Below are positions 6,286-6,568 of a stretch of 6,568 bases of DNA, one piece after another. The position numbers and the translations under genes were made by a program. A model generated the notes under the pieces. That model searched no databases. It had not been told where the DNA came from and worked only from the letters and a program-made list of their open reading frames with translations. Positions within the stretch are counted from its first letter, which is position 1; the number at the start of each line of letters is the position of its first letter. This DNA is from an uncultured Collinsella sp. (GTDB lineage Bacteria; Actinomycetota; Coriobacteriia; Coriobacteriales; Coriobacteriaceae): positions 1 through 6,568 of the forward strand of contig CAUGVQ010000106.1 of assembly GCA_959602875.1 (NCBI GenBank), in the 5' to 3' direction.

Positions 6286-6318
6286 GTCCTCTCCTCTCGT
6301 TGAAGGTGAGGACATGTT
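6281..6318 (-). promoter_or_regulatory. Inverted repeat/hairpin hiding the yraN start and Shine-Dalgarno
   Basis: AACATGTCCTC and its exact reverse complement (6281-6291 and 6308-6318) flank the yraN translation start. Adding the inner bases gives 15-base arms (6281-6295 and 6304-6318) with one mismatch and an 8-nt loop. In the minus-strand transcript the 3' arm contains both the AGGAG Shine-Dalgarno (6295-6291) and the ATG at 6285. The folded form would therefore block initiation. The 5' arm carries a second in-frame ATG (6315). No T-tract follows, so this is not a terminator. It could instead be a DNA operator, because AACATGTCCTC with its mirror also looks like a regulator site. The repeat is certain; its function is inference. 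Confidence 0.6.
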
Positions 6319-6336
6319 CCACGGCGCTTCTTACAG

Positions 6337-6366
6337 ATTTCACGCTGACTCTTGCACGCATGTCAC
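6337..6366 (-). promoter_or_regulatory. Weak candidate promoter upstream of yraN
   Basis: On the minus strand, GTGACA (6366-6361) matches the -35 consensus at 5 of 6 positions, and TGAAAT (6342-6337) matches the -10 at 4 of 6, with an 18-nt spacer. Transcription would start near 6330, just upstream of the inverted repeat at 6281-6318. That would make the repeat part of a short 5' untranslated region. The boxes are mediocre, and read-through from rnhB is an equally good source of transcript. Confidence 0.3.
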
Positions 6367-6447
6367 AGAGTACTGATGGGACTTTGAAAGATTACTAACC
6401 TCGCAGGCAGTGTGGTGGAAAACCTGCTCAGAAGAGGTTGTGCCTCA

Positions 6448-6568
6448 TTAGAACAGCGATTCTGTCTCCAGAAAGTTTCCACAGAAGCTCACGCGGTGAA
6501 CCTCCGAGAGCCCCATCTGCTTGATGGCAGCGATGTGCTCCGGTGAGGCATAGCCTTTGGATTCAGCG
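6448..6568 (-). CDS. rnhB: Ribonuclease HII, C-terminal fragment (5' part outside the window)
   Basis: Only the last 39 codons are present, ending in TAA at 6450-6448; the frame enters from the window edge. The peptide reads AESKGYASPEHIAAIKQMGL and then SEVHRVSF. This matches the C-terminal region of RNase HII, whose family pattern is KGYgT-x-x-H-x-x-A-[IL] followed by HR-x-SF. RNase HII removes RNA primers and single ribonucleotides from DNA. The acidic DEDD active-site residues are all upstream and cannot be checked. The short tail after HRVSF contains one Cys and ends TESLF. It lies upstream of yraN on the same strand, a common rnhB-yraN neighbourhood, with about 160 bp between the rnhB stop and the chosen yraN start. 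Confidence 0.9.
   Translation of the reverse strand, partial: AESKGYASPEHIAAIKQMGLSEVHRVSFCGNFLETESLF

Noticed and set aside
6419..6439. Possible rnhB terminator: AACCT and AGGTT arms next to TTTT on the minus strand
   Set aside because: The stem is only 5 bp with a 9-nt loop, and the T-run overlaps the arm. It is too weak to call.
1..6568. Novel defence, mobile or biosynthetic system
   Set aside because: Almost every base belongs to recognised core genes on one strand. No IS, attachment-site repeat, CRISPR array or composition break was seen.

Overview
This window is an ordinary, compact block of bacterial core genes, all on the minus strand. Transcription runs from high to low coordinates: rnhB (3' end only), yraN, comM (yifB), dprA, trmFO, xerC, rpsB, tsf (5' end only). 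The DNA looks GC-rich. An S2 with an Ala/Glu-rich tail, a TrmFO, and rnhB/dprA/trmFO/xerC lying next to rpsB-tsf together suggest a Gram-positive bacterium. The best guess is a member of the Coriobacteriia (Collinsella/Olsenella-like Actinobacteria). This is inferred from gene content and remembered protein features, not from a search.

Region by region: 6448-6568 is the last 39 codons of RNase HII. 6319-6447 is intergenic, with a weak candidate promoter. 6281-6318 is a strong inverted repeat which, as RNA, would hide the Shine-Dalgarno and start codon of yraN. 3384-6285 is a tightly coupled trio, yraN-comM-dprA, joined by a GTGA overlap and a TGATG overlap. Its products are a predicted nuclease-fold protein and two proteins known from natural transformation, the ComM branch-migration helicase and the RecA loader DprA. 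2010-3350 is trmFO, which makes m5U54 in tRNA, and xerC (1082-2026) starts inside its 3' end. 874-1081 holds a weak hairpin at the xerC stop, a good sigma-70-type promoter and a leader of about 135 nt for rpsB. 89-129 is the short rpsB-tsf spacer with a small hairpin.

The genes fall into two functional groups. The upstream group handles DNA: RNA primer and ribonucleotide removal, uptake and recombination of incoming DNA, and chromosome dimer resolution. A tRNA modification gene sits inside it. The downstream pair, rpsB-tsf, belongs to translation and has its own promoter. No mobile element, CRISPR array, rRNA or tRNA gene is visible, and I see no novel multi-gene system. The observation most worth a second look is the start-occluding hairpin in front of yraN-comM-dprA. 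Smaller points are a DprA without its usual N-terminal domain, an acidic N-terminal extension on YraN, and no topA between dprA and trmFO.
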